Shown here: positions 50,088 through 59,182 of the stretch, piece after piece | How the letters are laid out: every line of letters begins with the position of its first letter | Numbering within the stretch: the first letter of the stretch is position 1 | Source: Gemmatimonadota bacterium | Lineage (GTDB): Bacteria; Latescibacterota; UBA2968 | Length of the DNA: 64,000 nucleotides | NCBI GenBank assembly: GCA_026705765.1 | Contig: JAPPAB010000089.1 | Span: 1 to 64,000, forward strand | Direction: 5' to 3' | Translations under genes and position numbers: made by a program | The notes under the pieces: generated by a model | Seen by the model: the letters and a program-made list of their open reading frames with translations, nothing else | Database searches by the model: none | What the model was told of the DNA's origin: nothing

Positions 50088-51548
50088 TTACGGTCCACGT
50101 TTTCCCGTCGCGATGATTGTACCGGCGGGCAATAAGGTGTCAAGTCGGTTTGGCAGGTTGTCGCCGATGCTGTGCAGCCAGGTCATGAGTTGATCGCGCA
50201 GATCGTTTTCTATGGTTGATATGTGGGGTAGCCCACTCAGGTTTTTCATTTCGTGTGGATCGGTTTGCAGGTCGTAAAATTCGTCGGTGTCTTGCGGATT
50301 CCACACGTATTTGTATCGTTCGTTGCGAATGGCACGCACTTCAAAGCTGTAACCGTTGTAGCGGTAGTAAACGCCATGTGCGATTTGCTGCCAGTCTGGG
50401 GGGCGGTTTTGTGTCCCGACGAGTGGGAGGAGGTTGCGCCCCTCTCGCGGTTGGTCAGCGGATGATTCTGCGCAGATGAGAGAAAAGAGGGTCTCGCCGA
50501 TGTCGAGCAATGAGACATAAGCGTCCTGGGTTGCAGGTGGTGTGTTGGGCGCGCGAATGATGAGCGGGATGCGCCAGACTTCTTCGTAAAAATAAGCCCC
50601 TTTGTCAAATCGGTTGTGTGCGCCTTCCATGTCGCCGTGGTCAGATGTGAAGACAACGGTTGTGGTGTCGCCGAGGTCGAGGCGGTCTAAGGCGTTGAGT
50701 ATGCGCCCGATGGCTTCATCGACCATTGTGATGTGTGCGTGGGAATAGGCGATGACGGTTTTCCATTCTTCTTCGTCGAGCGGGGCGGTGTCCATGCATC
50801 CCCACCAGGGTGTCGAATGGAACCAGGGTCGTCCCTTGCAGTTGTCGCTCAGGTTTGTAGGGAGTTCGACGCGTGTGCGGAGTTCCTGGGCGAGTTTGAC
50901 GTATTCTTCGGGCAGGTGATGCGGAAAGTGTGGCGGTGCAGAAGATACGGTGAGAAAGAAGGGTTTGTTTTGGTGGCTCTGCGTCCACGTTTCGAGAAAT
51001 TTTACGCCTTTGTTTATGGTGGGGAAGGGTTGGATATTTTCTTTTGGCTGCGGTGATTCCCCCCAAAATGGCGCGCGTCCTTTGATGAGGTTTTTGGTTT
51101 GGTTGGCGTAGCTGGCAACGGTCTTTTCGTAGGTGTGATCATTTGTTTGTGGGTGGTATGGCTTTGAGTGTATTTCGATATTGGGATCAAAGCCGTGTGC
51201 GCCGCGTTTTTCCGGGTTGATATGCCCGAGGTGCCACTTGCCGTAGTAACCGACGTGATAGCCGAGGCGCACGGCTTCGTCAATCCAGGTTTTTTGATGG
51301 CGTGGCATGGATTCCTGGAGGGAATAGCCGACGGATTGGTTGTCGTAAACGCCATTTTGATGCGGCCAGCGAGCCGTGAGCAATGTGCCCCGAGCAGGTG
51401 TGCAGAGGGGACAGGATGTAAAAGTATTTGTGAATACCGTGCCTTCGGATGATAGGCGGTCAATATTCGGCGTGGGTATGTCGGCACCGAGAAAACCAAA
51501 TGCCCATGCAGGCCATTGGTCGGTGAGGATGAATAAGACGTTTTGCAT
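50088..51548 (-). CDS. Sulfatase (formylglycine type)
   Basis: 486 residues. The sulfatase signature CTPAR is at 49-53, where Cys49 would be converted to formylglycine. N-terminal ILTDQW provides a metal ligand, YYGKWHLGH is conserved, and TVVFTSDHGDMEGAH supplies the second metal set. No signal peptide is visible, so it may act in the cytosol or use another export route. Phosphonate monoester hydrolases share this fold. The neighbouring CE15 and UxuA genes suggest a sulfated, uronate-containing polysaccharide. The stop is three bases from the convergent uxuA stop. An anaerobic or aerobic maturase is not in the window. Confidence 0.9.
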   Translation of the reverse strand: MQNVLFILTDQWPAWAFGFLGADIPTPNIDRLSSEGTVFTNTFTSCPLCTPARGTLLTARWPHQNGVYDNQSVGYSLQESMPRHQKTWIDEAVRLGYHVGYYGKWHLGHINPEKRGAHGFDPNIEIHSKPYHPQTNDHTYEKTVASYANQTKNLIKGRAPFWGESPQPKENIQPFPTINKGVKFLETWTQSHQNKPFFLTVSSAPPHFPHHLPEEYVKLAQELRTRVELPTNLSDNCKGRPWFHSTPWWGCMDTAPLDEEEWKTVIAYSHAHITMVDEAIGRILNALDRLDLGDTTTVVFTSDHGDMEGAHNRFDKGAYFYEEVWRIPLIIRAPNTPPATQDAYVSLLDIGETLFSLICAESSADQPREGRNLLPLVGTQNRPPDWQQIAHGVYYRYNGYSFEVRAIRNERYKYVWNPQDTDEFYDLQTDPHEMKNLSGLPHISTIENDLRDQLMTWLHSIGDNLPNRLDTLLPAGTIIATGKRGP

Positions 51549-51560
51549 GATCAGAAGCCT

Positions 51561-51614
51561 TTCATCTGCGTAAAACGCTCAAATTACTCGCGTTTTTTCT
51601 GCGTTCATCTGCGG
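51561..51614 (+). repeat. Hairpin-containing intergenic repeat (copy 2)
   Basis: Matches 22820-22873 at 48 of 54 positions. It keeps the AAAACGC/GCGTTTT inverted repeat with an 11-base loop. It lies 12 bases upstream of the sulfatase ATG, in its 5' leader. Confidence 0.8.
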
Positions 51615-51672
51615 AGAGTGCTTTTCGATAATAAACCGATCTTTGCGGTATTTCGCAATCTCAGATTTGCCC

Positions 51673-51701
51673 TTGATAGATGCACATATAGTCACTATAT
51701 T
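51673..51701 (+). promoter_or_regulatory. Putative parE promoter overlapped by a palindrome
   Basis: TTGATA (51673-51678), 17-base spacer, TATATT (51696-51701). The perfect palindrome ATATAGT-C-ACTATAT (51686-51700) covers most of the -10 box, so a repressor there would block the promoter. The leader is about 100 bases. Confidence 0.55.
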
Positions 51702-51810
51702 ATATCACCTCTTATTCTCCTCCCCTGATTTGATGCGCTATACTTTGTTTTTCCTTCCCCGCATGTCTTTTCTGTTATCTTCACCTTCCAAACAAGGGTA
51801 GGAATATATT

Positions 51811-53691
51811 ATGGCAACGGCAATAAAATCGCGCACTTCCAACACTACGCAACTCGATTTGCTCTCGCAACCGAAGGCCAATGGGAAAGCCAATGGCAAG
51901 AAAAATGGCGCCCATAATTACGACGAGAGTAAGATCAAAACCCTTTCTTCGCTCGAGCATATTCGGTTGCGCACGGGTATGTACATTGGGCGGCTCGGCT
52001 CGGGTACTGATCCCGACGACGGTATATACGTTTTGCTCAAAGAGGTAGTGGATAATGCCGTCGATGAATTTATTTCGGGTTTTGGCACAAAAATCGATGT
52101 GACTATTGACGCCAATCACGTCAGTGTGCGCGACTATGGGCGCGGTGTTCCGCTCGGCAAAATTGTCGAATGCGTTTCTGTGATCAATACCGGTGCCAAA
52201 TACAACGACGATGTTTTCCAATTTAGCGTGGGTCTCAATGGCGTGGGTAGCAAAGCGGTCAATGCGCTTTCTACGGATTTTCGTGTGGTGGCCTATCGCG
52301 ATGGCAGGTACGCCGAAGCCCGCTTTACGCGTGGGAAGCTCATTTCCGAAAAAAAGGGGAGGACTCGGGAACCAGATGGCTCCCTTTTTGAGTTCACGCC
52401 CGATTCTGAGATTTTTGACGAATACGATTACAATTTCGAATACGTCGAGCGCCGCATGTGGAACTACGCCTGCCTCAATAGCGGTCTCACGCTCGTTTTT
52501 AACAAACAGAAATTCGTCTCAAGGCGCGGCTTGCTCGATTTTCTCAGCCGCGAGGTCGATGATTCGGCGCTTTACGAACCCGCGTATTACAAGGGGCAAT
52601 ATCTCGAATTTGCATTTACGCATACGTCCAATTATGGGGAAAACTATTTTTCTTTTGTAAATGGACAATACACCATTGACGGTGGCACGCATCAAAGTGC
52701 TTTTCGAGAGGGTATTTTGAAAGGCGTCAATGAGTTTTACAAGAAGAATTACAGCGGCGTGGATGTGCGGGAATCCATCAATGGCGCTGTTGCGGTCAAG
52801 CTCAAAGAACCCGTTTTTGAGTCGCAAACAAAAAACAAACTCGGCAATACCGAAGTGCGCTCGTGGATTGTTTCTGAAACGCGCAGTGCTGTGGTCGATT
52901 TTTTGCACAAGAATACCACGGCGGCGCAAAAACTTCAGGAGAAGATCAACCACAATGAGCGCCTGCGCCGAGAACTCAACGATGTCAAGAAAAAGGCAAA
53001 GGAAGTCGCCCGCAAGGTTTCCATCAAAATCCCGCATTTCAAGGATTGTAAATATCACAAGGGCGATAAAAAACGCGGTGATGAATCTACTATTTTTATC
53101 ACCGAAGGTCCATCTGCTGCCGGGTCTATGGTTGCTGCCCGCGATGTGGAGACTCAGGCTATTTTTGGTCTGAAGGGCGTGCCTCTCAATGTGTTTGGGA
53201 AAACAAAAGCCGCGATTTACAAGAATGAAGAACTCTACAATCTCATGACGGCTTTGGGTATTGAAGACAGTGTTGAAAATCTCCGTTTCAATAATGTGGT
53301 CATTGCTACGGATGCCGATTACGATGGTTTCCACATCCGCAATTTGTTGATGACTTTTTTCCTCAATTATTTCGAAGAACTCGTTACTTCTGGTCACGTC
53401 TATATTCTGGAGACGCCAATTTTTCGCGTGCGCAATAGCCGCGAGACGCGCTATTGTTATAGCGAAAAAGAACGCAATCAGGCCGTTGCAGATTTGCGAA
53501 ATCCCGAGGTTACGCGCTTCAAGGGATTGGGGGAGATCTCTCCAGGTGAATTTGGACAATTCATCGGAGAGGATATGCGCCTGATTAAAGTCGGCGTGCG
53601 CGCGCTCGCCGAGGTCCCAACTACCCTCGAATTTTACATGGGAAAGAATACGCCCGATCGCAGAGATTATATTGTGGAGCATTTGATTTAG
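51811..53691 (+). CDS. parE: Topoisomerase IV subunit B (ParE-like)
   Basis: 626 residues. GHKL ATPase: EVVDNAVDEF, DYGRGVPLGK, VGLNGVGSKAVNALS. The transducer follows, then Toprim with Glu432 in TEGPSAAGS and DADYDG at 501-506, and a C-terminal TRFKGLGEISPGEF. The pattern is closest to the Bacteroidetes-type ParE. The widely conserved EGDSA box reads EGPSA here (Pro434, codon CCA). The basic, Lys/Asn-rich N-terminal tail (~35 residues) is extra. It supplies ATP-driven strand passage together with ParC, 10 bases downstream. Confidence 0.92.
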   Translation: MATAIKSRTSNTTQLDLLSQPKANGKANGKKNGAHNYDESKIKTLSSLEHIRLRTGMYIGRLGSGTDPDDGIYVLLKEVVDNAVDEFISGFGTKIDVTIDANHVSVRDYGRGVPLGKIVECVSVINTGAKYNDDVFQFSVGLNGVGSKAVNALSTDFRVVAYRDGRYAEARFTRGKLISEKKGRTREPDGSLFEFTPDSEIFDEYDYNFEYVERRMWNYACLNSGLTLVFNKQKFVSRRGLLDFLSREVDDSALYEPAYYKGQYLEFAFTHTSNYGENYFSFVNGQYTIDGGTHQSAFREGILKGVNEFYKKNYSGVDVRESINGAVAVKLKEPVFESQTKNKLGNTEVRSWIVSETRSAVVDFLHKNTTAAQKLQEKINHNERLRRELNDVKKKAKEVARKVSIKIPHFKDCKYHKGDKKRGDESTIFITEGPSAAGSMVAARDVETQAIFGLKGVPLNVFGKTKAAIYKNEELYNLMTALGIEDSVENLRFNNVVIATDADYDGFHIRNLLMTFFLNYFEELVTSGHVYILETPIFRVRNSRETRYCYSEKERNQAVADLRNPEVTRFKGLGEISPGEFGQFIGEDMRLIKVGVRALAEVPTTLEFYMGKNTPDRRDYIVEHLI

Positions 53692-53701
53692 AGGACTAAC
53701 A

Positions 53702-55603
53702 ATGGCTTATATCGACAAGTTATTTGACCAGTATTTTTTAGAACACGCTTCTTATGTTGTGAAGGATAGGGCGATTCCCGACATTGACGATGGTCTCAAG
53801 CCCGTACAGCGCCGCATTTTACACGCGCTCAAAGAACAGGACGATGGAAAATTTCACAAGGTCGCCAATGTCGTGGGGCAGACGATGAAATATCACCCCC
53901 ACGGCGACCAGTCGATTTACGGCGCGCTGGTTCATCTGGCGAACAAAGACCTGTTTATCGATAAACAGGGCAATTTCGGCAATATTTATACTGGCGACGA
54001 AGCCTCGGCTGCGCGCTATATCGAATGCCGATTGACCCCGCTCGCCAAAGATGTGTTGTTCAATCCGGAAATTACCGAATACATTGAGTCCTACGATGGT
54101 CGCAATAACGAACCCGTTGTTTTTCCGGCGAAAATTCCCGTGCTTCTCGCGCAGGGTACCGAAGGTATTGCGCCGGGCATGACCACGCGGGTGTTGTCCC
54201 ACAATTTGATCGAATTATTGCAGGCGCAAATTGCCTATCTCCAGGGAGAGGATTTTCAGGCCTTTCCCGATTTTGCGACGGGCGGTTTTGTCGATGTCGC
54301 CGAATACGCCGATGGCAATGGTAAGGTGCTCGTGCGTGCGAAACTCGATACCAAAAATTCCAAGCGCATTATCGTGCGCGAATTGCCTTTTGGCTCTACG
54401 TCTGAGTCCCTCATCGCTTCGATTGAAGGTGCAGCCCGGAAAAACAAGCTCAAAATCGCGGGTATCAGCGATTATACGGGTGAGGAAGTCGAAATTGAAA
54501 TTCGCCTTGCCCGGGGCGTGCATACCAAGGATACTGTGGATGCGCTTTACGCTTTTACCGACTGCGAGCAATCGATCAGTGTCAGTGCTCTCGTTATCAA
54601 GGACAATCGCCCCCATATCGCCACGGTTAGCGATATTCTCAAACACAATGCCGACCAATTGGTCGATATTCTCACGGCAGAGCTTAAAATTGAGCAGCGT
54701 CAGGTGCGGGACAGGTTGCACGCCAGAACTCTCGAACAGGTTTTTATCGAAAACCGCGTTTACAAGGCAATTGAGGATGTCGCCGATTCCAGTGCGATTC
54801 ACGAGGCGATACGCACGGGTTTGGAGCCTTTTCTCAGTACAATCAGGCGCAAGGTCACATCAGAAGATCTCGATACACTTTTACAAATTCCCATTCGACG
54901 CATTTCGCTTTACGATATCACCAGAGCAAAAAGAGAGATGCGTGAAATGCGCGCGCGGCTCAGGGAGATCAAGGCCAATCTCGATAATATCACGGGCTTT
55001 ACCATTGATTTTCTGGAATATTTGGTTGATCAATACAAGGACAAGTATCCCCGACGTACTGAGGTTACTTCTTTTGATCAGGTGGATGCTCGCGAAGTGG
55101 CACAGCGCAATCTCAAGTTGCGCTATGATAAGAAGACGGGTTATCTCGGTTATGATGTCAATGGCAGTACGCTTATGGATGTGTCGCAATACGACCGAGT
55201 GCTCGTGATTCGCAAAAATGGCACTTATTCTCTGCACGAGGCACCCGATCGTCTCTTTGTGGATAAGGGTATGCTATTTTGCGATTTTGTCGATTCCGAA
55301 CGGGTGTACACGGTTATTTACAGGGATAAGAAGACCAATTATCCCTGTATCAAGCGTTGTAAGCTGGACACATTTATTTTGAATAGGGGATATGAACTCG
55401 TGCCGCCGGGATGCCGCTTGCTCAAGCTCACAACCGACCGCGATGTCGAGGTTCACGTATCCTATAAACCCAAACCCCGTCTGCGTATTCTAAATGAAGA
55501 ATTTGCGATTGAAGACTACGCGGTTCGCGGCAAAACTGCCAAAGGCATGCGCCTATCAGCGCGCGAGGTCAAAAGTGCTAAATTTGTGAAGACCAGAGCC
55601 TAA
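53702..55603 (+). CDS. parC: Topoisomerase IV subunit A (ParC-like)
   Basis: 633 residues, shorter than E. coli ParC (752). The winged-helix region has KYHPHGDQSIYGAL at 63-76, and the catalytic Tyr106 lies in ASAARYIECRLTPLAK. The tower and coiled coil follow, then a short C-terminal domain with few beta-pinwheel blades. In the quinolone-contact helix, GyrA Ser83 corresponds to Gln70 and Asp87 to Gly74. It cleaves and rejoins DNA as partner of ParE. Confidence 0.93.
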   Translation: MAYIDKLFDQYFLEHASYVVKDRAIPDIDDGLKPVQRRILHALKEQDDGKFHKVANVVGQTMKYHPHGDQSIYGALVHLANKDLFIDKQGNFGNIYTGDEASAARYIECRLTPLAKDVLFNPEITEYIESYDGRNNEPVVFPAKIPVLLAQGTEGIAPGMTTRVLSHNLIELLQAQIAYLQGEDFQAFPDFATGGFVDVAEYADGNGKVLVRAKLDTKNSKRIIVRELPFGSTSESLIASIEGAARKNKLKIAGISDYTGEEVEIEIRLARGVHTKDTVDALYAFTDCEQSISVSALVIKDNRPHIATVSDILKHNADQLVDILTAELKIEQRQVRDRLHARTLEQVFIENRVYKAIEDVADSSAIHEAIRTGLEPFLSTIRRKVTSEDLDTLLQIPIRRISLYDITRAKREMREMRARLREIKANLDNITGFTIDFLEYLVDQYKDKYPRRTEVTSFDQVDAREVAQRNLKLRYDKKTGYLGYDVNGSTLMDVSQYDRVLVIRKNGTYSLHEAPDRLFVDKGMLFCDFVDSERVYTVIYRDKKTNYPCIKRCKLDTFILNRGYELVPPGCRLLKLTTDRDVEVHVSYKPKPRLRILNEEFAIEDYAVRGKTAKGMRLSAREVKSAKFVKTRA

Positions 55604-55620
55604 AAAATGTGTTACTCAAT

Positions 55621-55655
55621 CTAATGGGGAACGAATGAGAATAAGCACCCATTAG
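55621..55655. promoter_or_regulatory. Inverted repeat upstream of the defence-like cassette
   Basis: CTAATGGG (55621-55628) and CCCATTAG (55648-55655) form a perfect 8-base pair around a 19-base loop, 22 bases before the first ATG. No T run follows, so an operator or leader hairpin is more likely than a terminator. Confidence 0.4.
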
Positions 55656-55677
55656 GCCAAAATTAAGGAGAACTTTG

Positions 55678-56583
55678 ATGCTAGTTGATCTTTTTTCGAA
55701 GCGACAGGCGCGAAGGCGGGGCGAAGTTCCTGATGTGTACCAGTACGACATTCCTCAACAATTAAGAGTTCAGATTGTCCAGATTTTGGAAAATGTCTTG
55801 GGGTATCCCAATAGCTACGGTGCTCAAGGCGCTTGTGAGTTCATCCACAAGGCTTTGTGCCATGAATACGGGGTCTTCTCACTTAGTGAATCCTATGGTT
55901 CCGACTTCGAGTCAATTGCCAACTTCCTACTTCAGACAGAGCAAACAGAACAGGCTATTGATGTCATTGAACTATCGTTTCGATTTCTATATCGCTACGT
56001 CTATGACAATGCTCATGCATTTAGTGACCGGAAGATTTCACCCGACGATGCGATTGTAGAACTAAATCATAGGTTCAACGAACACGGCGTAGGGTATCAG
56101 TATGAATCTGGAAAAATAATTCAAGTTGATTCTCAGGTGATCCATACAGAAGTCGTGAGGCCTGCATTGACGATGCTTTCCGACCCGATGTACAAAGGCG
56201 CGAATGCAGAATTTCTGAGCGCGCACGAACACTATCGAAAGAGAAGATACAAAGAATGCCTGAATGACTGTCTCAAGGCATTTGAGAGTTGTCTCAAGGC
56301 GATTTGCGATAAGAGAGGATGGAGTTACAATAAAACAGACACTGCCAAGCGTCTGATTGATACTGTGTTTAAACACCAGTTGATTCCAACTTTCATGCAG
56401 TCACACTTCTCGGCACTGAGAAGCACATTAGAGGCGGGCGTTCCCACTGTTCGCAATCGTCTATCGGGACATGGACAAGGAAGTACAGTAGTCCCCGTTC
56501 CAGAATCCATCGCAGGATACGCACTTCATTTGACCGCATCAAACATCCTTTTGTTGGCGCGAGCTAATGAGGAAACGAAATAG
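55678..56583 (+). CDS. AbiJ/STM4504-type abortive-infection-like protein
   Basis: 301 residues. The N-terminus, LFSKRQARRRGEVPDVYQYD, matches my recollection of STM4504/CBY_0614-type (AbiJ N-terminal) proteins. The C-terminal half resembles the abortive-infection C domain: EFLSAHEHYRKRRYKECLNDCLKAFES, then RGWSYNKTDTAKRLID and VRNRLSGHGQG. Related proteins are suspected phage-defence factors; the mechanism is not known here. AAGGAG precedes ATG 55678. It opens the AT-rich cassette 74 bases after parC. Confidence 0.8.
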   Translation: MLVDLFSKRQARRRGEVPDVYQYDIPQQLRVQIVQILENVLGYPNSYGAQGACEFIHKALCHEYGVFSLSESYGSDFESIANFLLQTEQTEQAIDVIELSFRFLYRYVYDNAHAFSDRKISPDDAIVELNHRFNEHGVGYQYESGKIIQVDSQVIHTEVVRPALTMLSDPMYKGANAEFLSAHEHYRKRRYKECLNDCLKAFESCLKAICDKRGWSYNKTDTAKRLIDTVFKHQLIPTFMQSHFSALRSTLEAGVPTVRNRLSGHGQGSTVVPVPESIAGYALHLTASNILLLARANEETK

Positions 56584-56595
56584 GATTTATTATAT

Positions 56596-57702
56596 ATGCC
56601 CGAAAAGAAAAAACAGCATTATGTTCCTGTGTTCTATCTAAAGCGTTTTTCACCGGACGGGAGAAGTATCGGGCTGTGGAATATCCAATCTAAAAAAAAG
56701 GTACCTGCAGCAAGCTTAAAAAGCCAATGTTGTGAAAACTTTTTCTACGAACAGGGCGAAAATATAGAAAATTCGCTTAGCGATCTTGAAAGTCAGGCAT
56801 CAAAAGTCCTTAGAGGTATTGATCGGGACGGCTCTTTGCCTCCCGCCTGGCATCGAAACTATGAAATCTTAAGGCGATACATTTTTACGCAGCTTTTTAG
56901 AACTAAGTATATGACAGACGAAATAAATAGCATGTTAGATCAATTTAAGGGCACGGTTACACAAAATAATCCTCATCTATTACGCATAAATGGACATACA
57001 AAAGAAGAATTTGAGGAGATCGTAGAAGAATTTAAGGGGAATACCCCGGAATTTTCTATAGTTGTTGCTTACTCTGATAGGGTGAAAAAGACGACTCCAG
57101 ATTTAAAGAGTAAATTGTTAATTAACAAGACTAAAGTAGAATTTTTAACGTCTGATCATCCTGTTATTTTATACAACCAATTACTGAATTTTATGTCATC
57201 TTTTGGGATACCTGGTTCTCGTACGGGATTGCCTGCAAAAGGACTTCAAGTTTTCTTTCCTATCAGTCCAACGAAGTTAATGTTGTTTTATGATCCTACT
57301 TCGTATCAGGTTGGTCATAGTCAGCGTCGAAACGTACCAATACGCCACAAACAGGAGGTTTTAGATATAAATATTCTTCAGATGTGCTCTGCCCATGAAA
57401 ACATTTATTTTAAAAATGAAACTTTTGACATCGATACTTTATATAATCGAGCCAAGCCATATATGAGAAGAATGCAAAATGATTTTAATAAGCAAAACTT
57501 TAATGTTCAAAAAGAAAGGGAAAGTGGACTTATCCACATGCATGGCTCAAGACCAGATATAAATACCGATTTGAAACCGTCCTTTATTCGTATAATGCAG
57601 GACGCCAAGCTTTACCGAACGAATATCAAAGAGAAAATAGAGGCTGGTCACAGTATTCCAGCTATTCTCCTACGAGAATCTTTGGGTAATTTAAGCATAT
57701 AA
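56596..57702 (+). CDS. DUF4238 protein
   Basis: 368 residues. The N-terminal KKQHYVPVFYLKRFSPDG is the hallmark of DUF4238, and FLTSDHPVILYN is also typical. Function is unknown; such genes often occur in accessory regions and near defence genes. It starts 12 bases after the Abi-like stop. The base composition is strikingly AT-rich compared with parC or the aminotransferase, which suggests transfer. Confidence 0.85.
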   Translation: MPEKKKQHYVPVFYLKRFSPDGRSIGLWNIQSKKKVPAASLKSQCCENFFYEQGENIENSLSDLESQASKVLRGIDRDGSLPPAWHRNYEILRRYIFTQLFRTKYMTDEINSMLDQFKGTVTQNNPHLLRINGHTKEEFEEIVEEFKGNTPEFSIVVAYSDRVKKTTPDLKSKLLINKTKVEFLTSDHPVILYNQLLNFMSSFGIPGSRTGLPAKGLQVFFPISPTKLMLFYDPTSYQVGHSQRRNVPIRHKQEVLDINILQMCSAHENIYFKNETFDIDTLYNRAKPYMRRMQNDFNKQNFNVQKERESGLIHMHGSRPDINTDLKPSFIRIMQDAKLYRTNIKEKIEAGHSIPAILLRESLGNLSI

Positions 57703-57751
57703 TTCCCGGATATATTGGATTCCCAACAATTCTATATAAGGAGTTTATCGA

Positions 57752-59164
57752 ATGAAAACAGAATTTTATCCCATTTCCTTATCAGCGATATCCCTGAAGG
57801 TCGCACAAAAAAATGGCAGACGAAGAAAATCTCAACAGGAAGGTCAACCTTTTTTGTTTGAACATCAATTCGTGGATAACACAAAAAAGATTAAGAATGA
57901 GTTTGGAGAGGAGATTATTCGGGTAGATGGCGATATCCCTGTGAATTTACCCGTCAATGATGGGGATAGATTTCTGTTTATCAGTTACGACCAGAGTATC
58001 CTAACACATGGGTTGCACAAGTATCCAGCCAAATTCTTTCCAGAATTGCCTCGCTGGTTGATTCAACGATATTCAAAAAAGAAAGACCGCATACTTGATC
58101 CCTTTTCTGGGAGTGGGACCACAAATGTTGAAGCTCTGCGCTTGGGACGGAACTCTGTTGGGATTGATGTTGATCCCTTTTCCCGCTTCCTTTCAAAAGT
58201 CAAAGTAACACCTTTAGATGCGGCAGAACTCAAATCGTCTCAAGAATCTCTTTTACAGGCAGTCTTGAATTACCAACCCTCGCTGGTTGCAGAATCGGAT
58301 ATACCTGACTTCCCATATAGGGACAACTGGTTCAATCGAGAGATTACCCTTGAACTGGCCTATCTAAAAAAGTATATTGATTCCCTTGATACAAGTCAGG
58401 ATATCAAAGACTTCTTCAAAGTTTGTTTTTCCTCAATCATCCGCTCAGTGTCCAATGCCGACGATAATTGCACGCGAACCGTGATTCGTAAAACATTGGG
58501 CAAAAAGGTATGTCCTGCTGATGCACTGAAAAAATTTGCAGAATCTGTACTGGTCAATGTGCCTAAGATGGTAGAATTTTCTCAAAATGATCTCAATGGT
58601 ATAACGACTCACTTCCCAGAGGACATGGATGCGAGAAATATAAAGTACGATGTAGAGGTTTTTGATTTGGCATTGACGTCTCCTCCATACGCCAATGCAG
58701 TAGATTATCCGAGAACCCACCAGCTGGAAATTTATTGGTTGGGATTTGCTGAGGGCACATTGACGCCGTTAAAGAAAAAAAACGTGGGCACGGAAAGTGT
58801 TTCATCTCGTGATTACCAGGTACAACATCAGATTGGTGTAAAGGATGCGGATACCGTCATTTCTAAAATTTTTGAAGTAGATCCAAGGAGAGCCTATATT
58901 GCGTTCAAATACTTAGAAGACATGAAAAAGAATCTGGCTGAAGTGTACAAGGTTTTGTGCAAGGAGGGGAGATACATCATCGTTGTGGGTAATAATCGGA
59001 TTCGCGGTCAGCTATTCGAAAGTTGGAAGTATCTCATGACACTCGCTGAAGACATCGGGTTTGATGTTGAAAATTACTTTGGATCAGAGATCATAAAGCA
59101 CTTTATTAAGGTCCCAAGAGGGGAACGCATCAATACAGACTGGATTTTGGTGCTCAAAAAGTAA
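57752..59164 (+). CDS. DNA methyltransferase (N4-cytosine/N6-adenine type)
   Basis: 470 residues. The SAM-binding motif LDPFSGSGTTNVEA starts near residue 115, and the catalytic TSPPYANAVDYPR near residue 308. SPPY favours N4-cytosine methylation, though N6-adenine is possible. About 190 residues between them could hold the target-recognition domain. It starts 49 bases after the DUF4238 stop and is followed by a nuclease-like gene, as expected for a type II restriction-modification pair. Recognition site cannot be read from sequence. Confidence 0.85.
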   Translation: MKTEFYPISLSAISLKVAQKNGRRRKSQQEGQPFLFEHQFVDNTKKIKNEFGEEIIRVDGDIPVNLPVNDGDRFLFISYDQSILTHGLHKYPAKFFPELPRWLIQRYSKKKDRILDPFSGSGTTNVEALRLGRNSVGIDVDPFSRFLSKVKVTPLDAAELKSSQESLLQAVLNYQPSLVAESDIPDFPYRDNWFNREITLELAYLKKYIDSLDTSQDIKDFFKVCFSSIIRSVSNADDNCTRTVIRKTLGKKVCPADALKKFAESVLVNVPKMVEFSQNDLNGITTHFPEDMDARNIKYDVEVFDLALTSPPYANAVDYPRTHQLEIYWLGFAEGTLTPLKKKNVGTESVSSRDYQVQHQIGVKDADTVISKIFEVDPRRAYIAFKYLEDMKKNLAEVYKVLCKEGRYIIVVGNNRIRGQLFESWKYLMTLAEDIGFDVENYFGSEIIKHFIKVPRGERINTDWILVLKK

Positions 59165-59182
59165 GAATAGAAAGGAAAAAAC

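Noticed and set aside
52519-53682. Minus-strand open frame of 387 codons
   Set aside because: It lies antisense inside parE, whose motifs are complete; the antisense product has no recognisable domain and no ribosome site.
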